From contig JAAYIH010000042.1 of NCBI GenBank assembly GCA_012523545.1, positions 1 through 63,040 on the forward strand: DNA of 63,040 nt, in the 5' to 3' direction. The DNA comes from Bacillota bacterium. GTDB taxonomy: Bacteria; Bacillota; Proteinivoracia; UBA4975. The notes under the pieces were generated by a model. The model saw only the letters and a list, made by a program, of their open reading frames with translations. It was not told the DNA's origin and searched no databases. Position numbers and translations under genes: made by a program. Position 1 is the stretch's first letter. Each line of letters starts with the position of its first letter. Below, piece by piece: positions 1 to 9,119 of the stretch.

Positions 1-5
1 AGTTC

Positions 6-122
<117 letters not shown>

Positions 123-123
123 C

Positions 124-152
124 AAAAAACCGCTCGTTTGAGCGGTTTTTTC
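124..152 (+). terminator. Rho-independent terminator of the rRNA operon
   Basis: A perfect 12-bp stem AAAAAACCGCTC / GAGCGGTTTTTT with a GTTT loop, ending in a run of T, sits two bases after the 5S gene. The 220 bases from here to 378 hold no gene I can support. Confidence 0.93.
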
Positions 153-378
153 TTTAAGGGGACGGTTCTTTTTGTCCGGCGAGAGCAAGGGCTGCCTTTT
201 TGGGGCGCGGCATAATGCCTGGCCCGTTGCCAACTTGCACCGCCGGCGGCAAAAGGAACGGGAAGCCAACAGGGCCGGCGAAATGCCGGGATTTTGCCGG
301 CGGGGGAAAATGTCGTTTTCTCGTTGTCAAAAAATGTCGCCGCGTTGGCTTTTAACGGGAAAACCCGGGAAACGGGGA

Positions 379-1899
379 TTAAGTAAAGATGGATTTAAAC
401 CACCTAAGGTCTTCAGTGGTAATGCAGCGCAGTACGCGGAGCAAGAAGTAATAAATCAGACCGGCGCAAGCTATATGAAGCGCCAGGGCCGCAAAGGGAA
501 AGTGTTCGAGACTCAGTTCTTGCAGGAGCAAATTAGTAATGACTACGGCATTGAACAGGCTGAACATCGCTTTGCCAATCATGACCATATCTGGTTTGAA
601 GCCGGTGACTTTAAGGAGGCGGAACAGGCTGAGGATAAAATTGAGCATCCGTGCCGCAAAGATGGTAAAAATATAGCCGCCGACGGCATAACGCGGGAGC
701 AGGACATAGAGCAGGACTGCGCTGAGGCCGGATTCGAGAATGTTAAATCCCATGGAGCTGACTTGCTGGCCAATTCCCTTGAGCATGGCGTCGACAATGC
801 TGTCCACGTAAATAACTATGACCAGCGGCGCCAGGACACGCAGGTAGAGGCCGGCTTCGCCGCTCCTGTAAATCAGGAGGCCCAAATGGCGGGAGTAACG
901 GAAAAAAATGCCCATAATAAATAATGAAGCCAGGGTCCCCAGGTTAAACACCCGTGTGAGGATGTAATTGAGACGCACGTCGTTGCCGACAGCCTGGCAT
1001 TCGGCCAGCTCCGGAACGATGAGATCGGTGACGGCATAGATAAAGGCGGCGGGAAACATGACCAGGGGGATAACCATGCCCTGAATGGTGCCGTAGACGC
1101 CCAGAGCGGCCTGAGCCGTGGCCCCGCTCCTGCGCAGTCCGGCCGGAATCAGCAGTTGTTGCAGGGTGCGCAGGCCAGAGGTAACATACGCACTGGCCGC
1201 CACGGGAACAGAGATCTGCAACATCCGCCGCAACAGGTTGGGCGTTTTGTCTTTATCCGCGTACCGGCTTTGTTCGTTTATGTAGGCATGACGGAGCATT
1301 AGCAACCCGGCTCCCTCGCCAAAGCATGAGCCGACGGCGATGGCCAGGCAAGCTGCCTCAAGGTTATTGGGCAGGCACAGCAGGAGAATGACGGTTGCCG
1401 CAACGCGGACAACCTGTTCGGCAATGTGTATGACGGCAGCTTTGACAGGTTTGCGTACGGCAGTGAAATAGCCGCTGTACACCGAAGATGCGGCCAGCAA
1501 TGGCAGAGTAAAGGCCAGAATGCGCAGGGCCGGAATTGTCCTGGCATCGGCCAGCCAGGCATGGCCCAGGTAATTTGCGCTCAATAACAAAATTGCTCCC
1601 CAGAGGCTGCCCAGGCCAACCCCGTAACGAAGGGCAACTGTCACGGCTTGAAAGGCGCCGGGCCGGTTTCCCCGGCCAGCTTCTTCGGCCACCAGGCGGA
1701 TGACTGCAAGGCGTATGCCGGCGACGGCCAGAGTTACAGACAGATAATAAACCGACAGGATTAACTGAAAAAGGCCCATGCCCTCGGGGCCAATTTTGTT
1801 GGACAAGTAAACCTGAAACATCAGGCCAATTGTGCGCAAAAGCAAGGTGGTCGCAGTTACAAAGAGGACATTGATGAAGATAATCTTTACCCTTTTCAA
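379..1899 (-). CDS. MATE-like polysaccharide flippase of the SpoVB family
   Basis: A 506-residue polytopic membrane protein with about a dozen hydrophobic segments and the SpoVB/MurJ-type N-terminal signature (LSNKIGPEGMGLFQLILSVY at about residues 30-50). Members move lipid-linked sugars across the membrane; SpoVB relatives serve spore cortex formation. The substrate here is unknown. It is one of two SpoVB-type genes in the window (the other at 35716) and is divergent from guaB. The start is taken as TTG at 1899, because GGAGGTG lies six bases upstream. The ATG inside that spacing opens only a two-codon frame (ATG GCT TGA). Family assignment is confident; a sporulation role is inferred. Confidence 0.85.
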   Translation of the reverse strand: MKRVKIIFINVLFVTATTLLLRTIGLMFQVYLSNKIGPEGMGLFQLILSVYYLSVTLAVAGIRLAVIRLVAEEAGRGNRPGAFQAVTVALRYGVGLGSLWGAILLLSANYLGHAWLADARTIPALRILAFTLPLLAASSVYSGYFTAVRKPVKAAVIHIAEQVVRVAATVILLLCLPNNLEAACLAIAVGSCFGEGAGLLMLRHAYINEQSRYADKDKTPNLLRRMLQISVPVAASAYVTSGLRTLQQLLIPAGLRRSGATAQAALGVYGTIQGMVIPLVMFPAAFIYAVTDLIVPELAECQAVGNDVRLNYILTRVFNLGTLASLFIMGIFFRYSRHLGLLIYRSGEAGLYLRVLAPLVIVIYVDSIVDAMLKGIGQQVSSMGFNILESGLSAVLLYVLLPRYAVGGYIFTIFAARMLNFILSLFRLLKVTGFKPDMVMIGKAMFSLFNAVVITNLLLQELSLEHFPFAALALHIACAGLIYYFLLRVLRCITTEDLRWFKSIFT

Positions 1900-1965
1900 G
1901 CCATCACCTCCGGGGCACCCCATAGGACTATATGCAAGAAGGCGATGACTTAAGCATCATTGTAT

Positions 1966-1994
1966 TTGTAACCGGGGAACTTAACTGGTATAAT
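1966..1994 (+). promoter_or_regulatory. SigA promoter of guaB with extended -10
   Basis: TTGTAA at 1966-1971, a 17-base spacer and TATAAT at 1989-1994 preceded by TGG, which gives the extended -10 form TGnTATAAT. It lies 33 bases upstream of the guaB start. I see no purine riboswitch core in the short leader. Confidence 0.7.
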
Positions 1995-1996
1995 AA

Positions 1997-3481
<1,485 letters not shown>

Positions 3482-3492
3482 AATGTACTCCC

Positions 3493-3522
3493 GGAATATC
3501 TTAGGGCAGGCCGGGCAAAATA
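3493..3522 (+). promoter_or_regulatory. Possible forespore (SigG/SigF) promoter of gin
   Basis: GGAATA at 3493-3498, 17 bases, then CAAAATA at 3516-3522, compared with the SigG consensus TGAATA / CATACTA (5/6 and 5/7). The overlapping GGGCAAAATA at 3513 also resembles a SigF -10. Gin (CsfB) is transcribed in the forespore in B. subtilis, which is the main reason to take this seriously. Confidence 0.35.
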
Positions 3523-3548
3523 CCCATGATAATAGAAATTTTTAGAAG

Positions 3549-3743
3549 ATGGTGATTGCGGTGAAGGAGACGCGAGAACTCCATAAATGTCACATTTGCA
3601 CCCAGCTCAACGCCGAAGGCATCTGGCTGGTGCGCGGGTATATTTGCGCCGGCTGCCTCAGCGCCATCAGCGCCACCGATGTCAAAGATCCCAGGTACGC
3701 TTTTTACGTGCGCAAATTAAAGGAGTTGTGGCAGACAGGTTAG
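3549..3743 (+). CDS. gin: Anti-sigma factor Gin (CsfB) family
   Basis: A 64-residue protein with two CxxC pairs (C14/C17 and C33/C36) forming a small zinc knuckle, followed by a basic helix. Gin inhibits SigG (and SigE) during sporulation in Bacillus. The identification rests on the cysteine pattern, size and location: as in B. subtilis, it stands immediately before the Orn/Lys/Arg decarboxylase and tmk. The start could be ATG 3549, or GTG 3561, which has GGTGAT upstream; the second would leave 60 residues. A terminator follows. Confidence 0.8.
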   Translation: MVIAVKETRELHKCHICTQLNAEGIWLVRGYICAGCLSAISATDVKDPRYAFYVRKLKELWQTG

Positions 3744-3788
3744 GCGCGCAATGGGCTGCAACAACAAAAAAGAGCGCAAGAAGTAGGC

Positions 3789-3823
3789 AAAGGGTAGGAG
3801 TAATTGCCCATACCCTTTTTTTT
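3789..3823 (+). terminator. Terminator after gin
   Basis: AAAGGGTA (3789-3796) pairs with TACCCTTT (3811-3818) across a 14-base loop and runs into TTTTTTTT. TTGCCC (3804) and TATAAT (3828-3833) with an 18-base spacer overlap the hairpin and may be the promoter of the next gene. Confidence 0.75.
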
Positions 3824-3856
3824 TATGTATAATAATAGAAAAAAAGGAAGAAACTC

Positions 3857-5185
3857 ATGGAGCTTGCACGGCGATTAACCCGATTGGCCAGACTTGACCG
3901 GTTTCCCTTTCACATGCCGGGACACAAAAACCGGTTTTCCCAGCTGGTGCCCAAATTCGATGCCACGGAACTGCCGGGTTTGGATAACCTCCACAATCCT
4001 CAAGCTGCTATCATGCGCGCCCAGGCCAGGGTGGCAGAAACATACGGGGTGGCCAGGACGTTTTTTCTGGTCAACGGCAGCAGCGTCGGTTTAATGGCGG
4101 CCATAGCCAGTGTTGTCGGGCCCGGAGACAAAATATTGGTGCCCAGGGCCAGTCATAAATCCGTTGTCGCCGGCCTTATCCATTCCGGGGCGGTTCCGGT
4201 CTGGCTGGAGCAGGATTATTGTATCCCGGAACAACGCTGGTTGCCGCCGACAGCGGACCAGGTTGCAAAGCTGATTGCAGGGCACTCGCTCAAGGGCGCG
4301 CTTTTTACCAACCCAGATTACTTCGGGTTTGTACCCGATATTGCAACTTTAACCAGACTCTGCCATTCTGCGGGTGTCGCTGTTATTGCCGACGAGGCTC
4401 ACGGCGCACATCTCAAGTTCGGAGGGGCAGTAAACCTGCCCGTCAGCGCAGTGGATGCGGCATGTGATATAATTGTGCAAAGCCCCCACAAGACCTTGCC
4501 GGCTTTAACCCAGGCGGCATGGTTGCACCTCAACGACGGGGGGCTGGCCGCTGAAATCCAACATTGGCTCAACCTGTTCCATACCACCAGCCCCAGCTAC
4601 CTGCTCCTGGCTTCCCTGGAATTCGCCGGAGAATACGCCCGCAACCATGCAGAAAGGCTGCTCAAACGGCTGGCCCGGTTGGAAAAAGCATTGTCTTTGC
4701 AGTGCAGGGCGCTAAACTTGCAGGTGTTTTCCGGAGCCGCGCCCAGGGACTGGACCAAATTTACCCTGCCTGCCCGTTTGGGCATGGAGAAGCTGTTGCG
4801 TCGCGCCGGTGTGTATCCCGAGTTGGTCCAGGGCAATAAAGTTTTGCTTATGCTGACGCTGGCCGACGCCTACGATGACGCTGGTATCAGAGCACTTTGC
4901 CGGCTCCTGCCCCGGTTGGCCGCCCTCTCCGCGGTGCGGCGCCCGCCGCTGGCAATTCCGCCGTTGCCGGTCCAGGAGGTTTCTCCCCGGGAGGCATGGC
5001 AGCGCGGGGGCAAGAGGGTTGGTTTCAGGGATGCCCGGGGCCGCATTGCCCGTCAGGTAATTGCCCCCTATCCGCCCGGTACTTTGGTTATCGTTCCCGG
5101 GCAAAGGCTCACCGGCGAACATGTCGATTTTCTCGAAGAGCTCCACGCCAGAAAGGTGATAAGCCGATGGATAGAAGTGATATAA
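3857..5185 (+). CDS. Orn/Lys/Arg decarboxylase family protein (YaaO-like)
   Basis: A 442-residue PLP enzyme of the aminotransferase-like fold. Visible signatures are MPGHKNR near the N-terminus, the cofactor-binding ADEAHGAHL, and SPHKTLPALTQ with the Schiff-base lysine. It should decarboxylate a basic amino acid to a polyamine precursor; the substrate cannot be decided from sequence. It corresponds to yaaO, next to gin and tmk as in Bacillus. ATG 3857 follows an AAGGAAGA site. The 3' end overlaps tmk by 19 bases, so translation is probably coupled. Confidence 0.9.
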   Translation: MELARRLTRLARLDRFPFHMPGHKNRFSQLVPKFDATELPGLDNLHNPQAAIMRAQARVAETYGVARTFFLVNGSSVGLMAAIASVVGPGDKILVPRASHKSVVAGLIHSGAVPVWLEQDYCIPEQRWLPPTADQVAKLIAGHSLKGALFTNPDYFGFVPDIATLTRLCHSAGVAVIADEAHGAHLKFGGAVNLPVSAVDAACDIIVQSPHKTLPALTQAAWLHLNDGGLAAEIQHWLNLFHTTSPSYLLLASLEFAGEYARNHAERLLKRLARLEKALSLQCRALNLQVFSGAAPRDWTKFTLPARLGMEKLLRRAGVYPELVQGNKVLLMLTLADAYDDAGIRALCRLLPRLAALSAVRRPPLAIPPLPVQEVSPREAWQRGGKRVGFRDARGRIARQVIAPYPPGTLVIVPGQRLTGEHVDFLEELHARKVISRWIEVI

Positions 5186-5808
5186 AGGGTACTTTCATAG
5201 TATTTGAAGGGCTGGACGGGTGCGGCAAGACTACTCAGGCGCAATTGCTGGCAGATTTTTTTGCCGGACAGGGGGCAGAATATGTCTATGTCCGTGAACC
5301 CGGCGGCACTCCCGTGGGCGACAAATTGCGGGCTATCCTGCTCGACCCGGAGACGGTGCTGACCAAATGGGGAGAGGTGCTGCTGCTGGCAGCGGCAAGG
5401 GCCCAACTGGTTCAGGATATTATCCTGCCGGCATTGACCCGGGGCAAGACTGTAATTTGCGACCGTTACCTGTTCTCCAGCGTGGCCTACCAGGGATATG
5501 GCCTGGAACAAGATGTAGAGCTGGTTAAGAGGGTTAATCTTGAAGCTGTTCAAGGGCTGATGCCGGACATGACTTTCTATTTGGAGGTAAGCGTGCAGAC
5601 GGGTTTGGCCCGTCAGCAGAAGGTCCGGCGTCTGGACAGGATTGAACGGCGGGACAGCGGGTTTTTTTCCCGGGTTGTCCGGGGCTATGAAAAAATGATT
5701 TCCGAATACAATTTTATTCGCCTGGACGGTACTGCTGAGCCGCAAGTCATTCACCGCCAGGTCGTGGATAATGTTACCAAAAAAATGAAGAAGGGAGAGC
5801 GGGGATGA
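5167..5808 (+). CDS. tmk: Thymidylate kinase
   Basis: A 213-residue enzyme phosphorylating dTMP to dTDP. It shows the P-loop FEGLDGCGKTTQ (residues 13-24), the DR[YH] motif in CDRYLFSSVAYQGYG and the LID-region arginines near residue 155. ATG 5167 lies inside the 3' end of the decarboxylase gene, with AAGGTGATAAGCCG in front. It joins darA through an ATGA overlap. Longer in-frame extensions upstream lie within the preceding gene and are rejected. Confidence 0.96.
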   Translation: MDRSDIKGTFIVFEGLDGCGKTTQAQLLADFFAGQGAEYVYVREPGGTPVGDKLRAILLDPETVLTKWGEVLLLAAARAQLVQDIILPALTRGKTVICDRYLFSSVAYQGYGLEQDVELVKRVNLEAVQGLMPDMTFYLEVSVQTGLARQQKVRRLDRIERRDSGFFSRVVRGYEKMISEYNFIRLDGTAEPQVIHRQVVDNVTKKMKKGERG

Positions 5809-6137
5809 ATAAGCTTGTAATCGCTGTTATCCAGGACAAGGACAGCGCAAAGCTAATGGAAAATTTGGTGGGGAAAGGGTACAGGGCCACCAAACTGGCC
5901 AGCACCGGCGGCTTTTTGAAGGCGGGTAATACTACCATGTTGATTGGCGTGCGCGCCGATCAAGTGGAGGACGTGGTGGGAATAATCCGCAACACATGCC
6001 GTTCCCGGGAAAAGATGGTTACCACCATGTCTCCCATCGGCGGAGCGGTGGAATCCTATGTGCCCTATCCGGTGGAAGTCATTGTCGGGGGAGCAACCAT
6101 CTTTGTAGTGGATGTGGAAAGGTTTGAGCATGTCTAA
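5805..6137 (+). CDS. darA: Cyclic di-AMP receptor DarA (PII-like, YaaQ)
   Basis: A 110-residue PII-like protein. It begins MNKLVIAVIQDKDS, with a glycine-rich stretch STGGFLKAGNTTMLIG and a C-terminal VEVIVGGATIFVVDVERF, the pattern of DarA/PstA proteins that bind c-di-AMP as trimers. The downstream partner is not known with certainty in any species. It sits between tmk and holB as in Bacillus, with its start codon overlapping the tmk stop (ATGA). The usual following gene yaaR is absent. Confidence 0.92.
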   Translation: MNKLVIAVIQDKDSAKLMENLVGKGYRATKLASTGGFLKAGNTTMLIGVRADQVEDVVGIIRNTCRSREKMVTTMSPIGGAVESYVPYPVEVIVGGATIFVVDVERFEHV

Positions 6138-7086
6138 TCCTTTTCCGGGTTTCTGGGGAAATGAGCGGGTCGCCCGCATTTTGTTCCGGGCTCTTCAGGG
6201 CGGCACCCTGGCGCATACCTTGTTATTTACAGGGCCTGCCGGTTGTGGCAAGAAAACCCTGGCCCGCAAGGTGGCGGAGAGGCTTTTTTGTCCGGACCTT
6301 TGCGGCAAGTGCAGGAACTGCGCGCTGCTGAAAAGGGGAAGCCATCCTGATTTTCTCATGCTGGGTCCCGAAGCGAATTTCGTCAGGTTGGAACAAGCCC
6401 GCCGGCTTCAGTCATTTCTGACCGTTCCGGCCAATTCTGCTCCGTACAAAGTAGCCGTGCTGGAAGACGCGCACCGGCTCACCCCTGAAGCGGGCAACAG
6501 CCTGCTCAAAATACTGGAAGAGCCTCGGGAAAGGACAGTTTGTATCTTGACAGCCGACAACGTCGACAATGTCCTGCCGACATTGGTTTCCCGCAGCCAG
6601 GTTTACAATCTCGCCCCTTTGCCTCCGGACGAGCTGAAAGAAATTTTGGTGGCCAAAGGGGCGCAGCAAGCACAGGCGGAATTCCTGGCGGCCTTTTCCG
6701 GAGGCATACCGGGAAAGGCTCTGGCGCTTTTGGCAGACTCCGCCTTCAGCCAGCAGCGGGAAAACTTTGCCCGCGACATCTCCGCCGTACTGGCGCGGCG
6801 CCGGGATCCTCTGGAGGTTGCAGAAGCATGGCATTCACAGCCCCAGCTGTTTTTGGATTTGCTGGATTTATGGCTGAGGGATATGCTCATGTTGCAGACC
6901 AGGCAGGACTACAGGCCCGCCAATATCGAGCGCGCAGATTCTTTGGCGGAGTGCAACGCTGTGTGTCCGGTTGACAAGGTTTTGTTCCTCCTGGAGGAGT
7001 CGGTCCTGGCCAGAGAACGCCTGCAGGCTTTGTGTAATTCCCGGCTGGTTTTTGACAGTCTATTGCTGAAAATGTGGGAGGTATAA
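6130..7086 (+). CDS. holB: DNA polymerase III delta' subunit
   Basis: A 318-residue clamp-loader AAA+ protein. It carries a Walker-A-like loop GPAGCGKKTLARKVAERL, a four-cysteine zinc module (CPDLCGKCRNC) and the sensor region LLKILEEPRERT. It works with the tau and delta subunits to load the sliding clamp. ATG 6130 (SNPFPGFWGNERV) is chosen, since GGAAAGG lies seven bases upstream. It overlaps darA by eight bases and is followed by ricT after one base, so this is one operon. Confidence 0.93.
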   Translation: MSNPFPGFWGNERVARILFRALQGGTLAHTLLFTGPAGCGKKTLARKVAERLFCPDLCGKCRNCALLKRGSHPDFLMLGPEANFVRLEQARRLQSFLTVPANSAPYKVAVLEDAHRLTPEAGNSLLKILEEPRERTVCILTADNVDNVLPTLVSRSQVYNLAPLPPDELKEILVAKGAQQAQAEFLAAFSGGIPGKALALLADSAFSQQRENFARDISAVLARRRDPLEVAEAWHSQPQLFLDLLDLWLRDMLMLQTRQDYRPANIERADSLAECNAVCPVDKVLFLLEESVLARERLQALCNSRLVFDSLLLKMWEV

Positions 7087-7087
7087 C

Positions 7088-7885
7088 ATGGAGAAATATA
7101 CGGTGGTGGGCGTTCGTTTTAAAGACGCCGGCAAAATATATTATTTCGACCCGGGTCAACTGGAACTGGCTGTCGGGATGCCGGTAATAGTGGAAACCGT
7201 CCGGGGAGTGGAATACGGCAGGGTGGTGGTGCCGCCCCGGCAAGTGGACGAAACCGAGGTGGTGCTGCCTTTGAAAAAGGTGGTGCGGGTTGCCGATGCC
7301 GCCGACCAAAAAAAGGTTGAAGAAAACCGGGAAAAAGCCCGCCAGGCATTGGCGATTTGCGCCGAAAAGGTGCAGAAACACGGCCTGGACATGAAATTGG
7401 TGGATGCCGAATATACCTTTGACAATTCCAAGGTTATTTTTTATTTTACCGCCGACGGGCGCGTGGATTTTCGCAACCTTGTCAAGGACCTGGCCGCGGT
7501 CTTTAAGACCCGGATCGAGTTGCGGCAAATCGGGGTGCGGGACGAGGCCAAGATGCTGGGCGGCCTGGGCAGTTGCGGGCGCCCCTTGTGTTGCGCCACC
7601 TTTATGTGCGAGTTTGAACCTGTATCCATAAAAATGGCCAAAGAGCAGAATCTGTCCCTCAACCCGGCGAAAATATCCGGCGTTTGCGGACGGCTCATGT
7701 GCTGCCTGCGCTATGAAGCGGACTTTTACCATGAAGCCAGAGCCAAACTGCCCAATGTGGGCAAAGTAATCAGCACCCCGCGGGGTGACGCCAAGGTGAT
7801 TGAAGTCAATGTGCTGAAAGGAATAGTGCGGGCGCAGCTGGAAGACGGAGCTATTATAGCCCTTACCAGCGAAGAACTCAGTTGA
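7088..7885 (+). CDS. ricT: PSP1-domain protein RicT (YaaT)
   Basis: A 265-residue PSP1-domain protein. It has the family's cysteine signature [13 protein letters not shown] followed by [14 protein letters not shown]. In B. subtilis RicT with RicA and RicF forms a complex carrying iron-sulfur clusters that acts on RNase Y cleavage and on sporulation and competence. Only RicT is in this window. It starts at ATG 7088, nine bases after GGAGG, directly behind holB and ahead of yabA, the standard order. Confidence 0.92.
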   Translation: MEKYTVVGVRFKDAGKIYYFDPGQLELAVGMPVIVETVRGVEYGRVVVPPRQVDETEVVLPLKKVVRVADAADQKKVEENREKARQALAICAEKVQKHGLDMKLVDAEYTFDNSKVIFYFTADGRVDFRNLVKDLAAVFKTRIELRQIGVRDEAKMLGGLGSCGRPLCCATFMCEFEPVSIKMAKEQNLSLNPAKISGVCGRLMCCLRYEADFYHEARAKLPNVGKVISTPRGDAKVIEVNVLKGIVRAQLEDGAIIALTSEELS

Positions 7886-7898
7886 TGGGGGAATAGGC

Positions 7899-8192
7899 TT
7901 GGACGAAAACATTCAAAAACTGGAAGACACCCTGGAAGAATTTTATGTAGCCCTGACCAAGCTGAAAAAGGAATTTTCCCGATTGGCCATGGAGATCCAG
8001 CGGCTGGAAAAAGAAAACAAATGGCTGAGAGAACAAATTCCCGGGCTTGCCGGCAATCCTGAGCCTTACAAGGAAGGGCAAAACGCCCTGGCGCGCCTCT
8101 ACCATGAAGGATTTCACATTTGCCATTTGCAGTACGGCAATCTCCGCACCGAGGGAGAATGCCTGTTTTGTATTGCTCTGTTGAAAAAATAG
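7899..8192 (+). CDS. yabA: Replication initiation control protein YabA
   Basis: A 97-residue protein with an N-terminal leucine-zipper coiled coil (about residues 1-50) and a C-terminal zinc site [19 protein letters not shown]. YabA binds DnaA and the sliding clamp and limits re-initiation of replication. The start is TTG 7899, with GGGGGAATAGGC upstream. Its place between ricT and rsmI supports the call. Confidence 0.92.
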   Translation: MDENIQKLEDTLEEFYVALTKLKKEFSRLAMEIQRLEKENKWLREQIPGLAGNPEPYKEGQNALARLYHEGFHICHLQYGNLRTEGECLFCIALLKK

Positions 8193-8226
8193 CAGACCGC
8201 GGTTGGGCTCACCGGCAGCGAAAGGG

Positions 8227-9069
8227 GTGAGCAGCATAAAGGGAAAATTGTATATATGCCCTACTCCTCTGGGCAATTTAGAGGATATAACGCTGAGGGT
8301 GCTGAGGGTGCTGAAAGAAGCGGATTATGTGGCTGCCGAGGACACGCGGCGCACCCGTAAGCTGTTGAGCTATTACGATATTCATACGCCGGTGCTCAGT
8401 TTCCATCAGCACAGCAGCCAAAACCGGGTGCAAAAGCTGGTGGCCATGATATCGGCGGGCAAAAACATGGCTTTGGTCAGCGATGCCGGTACGCCCGGGA
8501 TTTCCGACCCCGGTCAGGCGCTGGTTGCTGCCTGCATAGCTGAGGGCATAGAAGTTGACCCTCTTCCCGGGCCGTGCGCCGCCATTGTTGCCTTGTCCGC
8601 CAGCGGTTATCCCTTGGCGTCCTTTACTTTTCAAGGGTTTTTGCCGCGCAAGGATCTGGACAAGGCAGTTGCGTCTCTGGCCGCCATAGAGCACCCGGTG
8701 GTTGTGTACGAATCCCCCCGGCGCATAGTGAAATTGTTGCGCAGCATAAATGAGTACATGCCCCAAAGGGAACTGGTGCTGGGCAGGGAATTAACCAAAA
8801 TCCATCAGCAAATTCTGCGCGGGACAGCCAGGGAACTGTTGCCGGCGCTGGAAGAGGGAGACCTGGAGCGGGGAGAATTTACGGTGGTTTTGGGACCATG
8901 GCGCAGCGAGGAGCCGTCGTGGTCGCCGTCAGAAGTTCTGGACCGGGTTCGGGCCCACGTGCTGGCGGGCGCATCCACCCGCGATGCCGTGGCGCTGGTC
9001 AGCGCTGAAATCAAACTGCCCCGCAGGCAGATATACGCCATCGTCAACAAGAGCAAGCAGGACCTGTAG
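8227..9069 (+). CDS. rsmI: 16S rRNA (cytidine1402-2'-O)-methyltransferase
   Basis: A SAM-dependent tetrapyrrole-methylase-fold enzyme of about 280 residues that methylates the ribose of C1402. Motifs are ICPTPLGNLEDITLR, AAEDTRRTRKLL, SDAGTPGISDPG and PLPGPCAA. The start is uncertain. GTG 8227 is used here but has no well-spaced ribosome site. GGGGTG followed six bases later by ATA (8236) is the spacing used by two other genes in this window, so a rare ATA start is possible. TTG 8203 has no ribosome site. Confidence 0.93.
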   Translation: MSSIKGKLYICPTPLGNLEDITLRVLRVLKEADYVAAEDTRRTRKLLSYYDIHTPVLSFHQHSSQNRVQKLVAMISAGKNMALVSDAGTPGISDPGQALVAACIAEGIEVDPLPGPCAAIVALSASGYPLASFTFQGFLPRKDLDKAVASLAAIEHPVVVYESPRRIVKLLRSINEYMPQRELVLGRELTKIHQQILRGTARELLPALEEGDLERGEFTVVLGPWRSEEPSWSPSEVLDRVRAHVLAGASTRDAVALVSAEIKLPRRQIYAIVNKSKQDL

Positions 9070-9119
9070 TCCTTGCCTTGTGCCGGCGGCAACCGGCTGT
9101 GACTGGAGGTGGAATATTG

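Noticed and set aside
172-924. Long open frame on the plus strand opposite the flippase gene
   Set aside because: It is antisense to a clear membrane protein, has no recognisable domain and no ribosome site. GC-rich codons produce such frames.
9070-9119. T-box leader before the MetRS-like gene
   Set aside because: Only 50 bases separate it from rsmI, too short for a T-box, and no specifier loop is seen.
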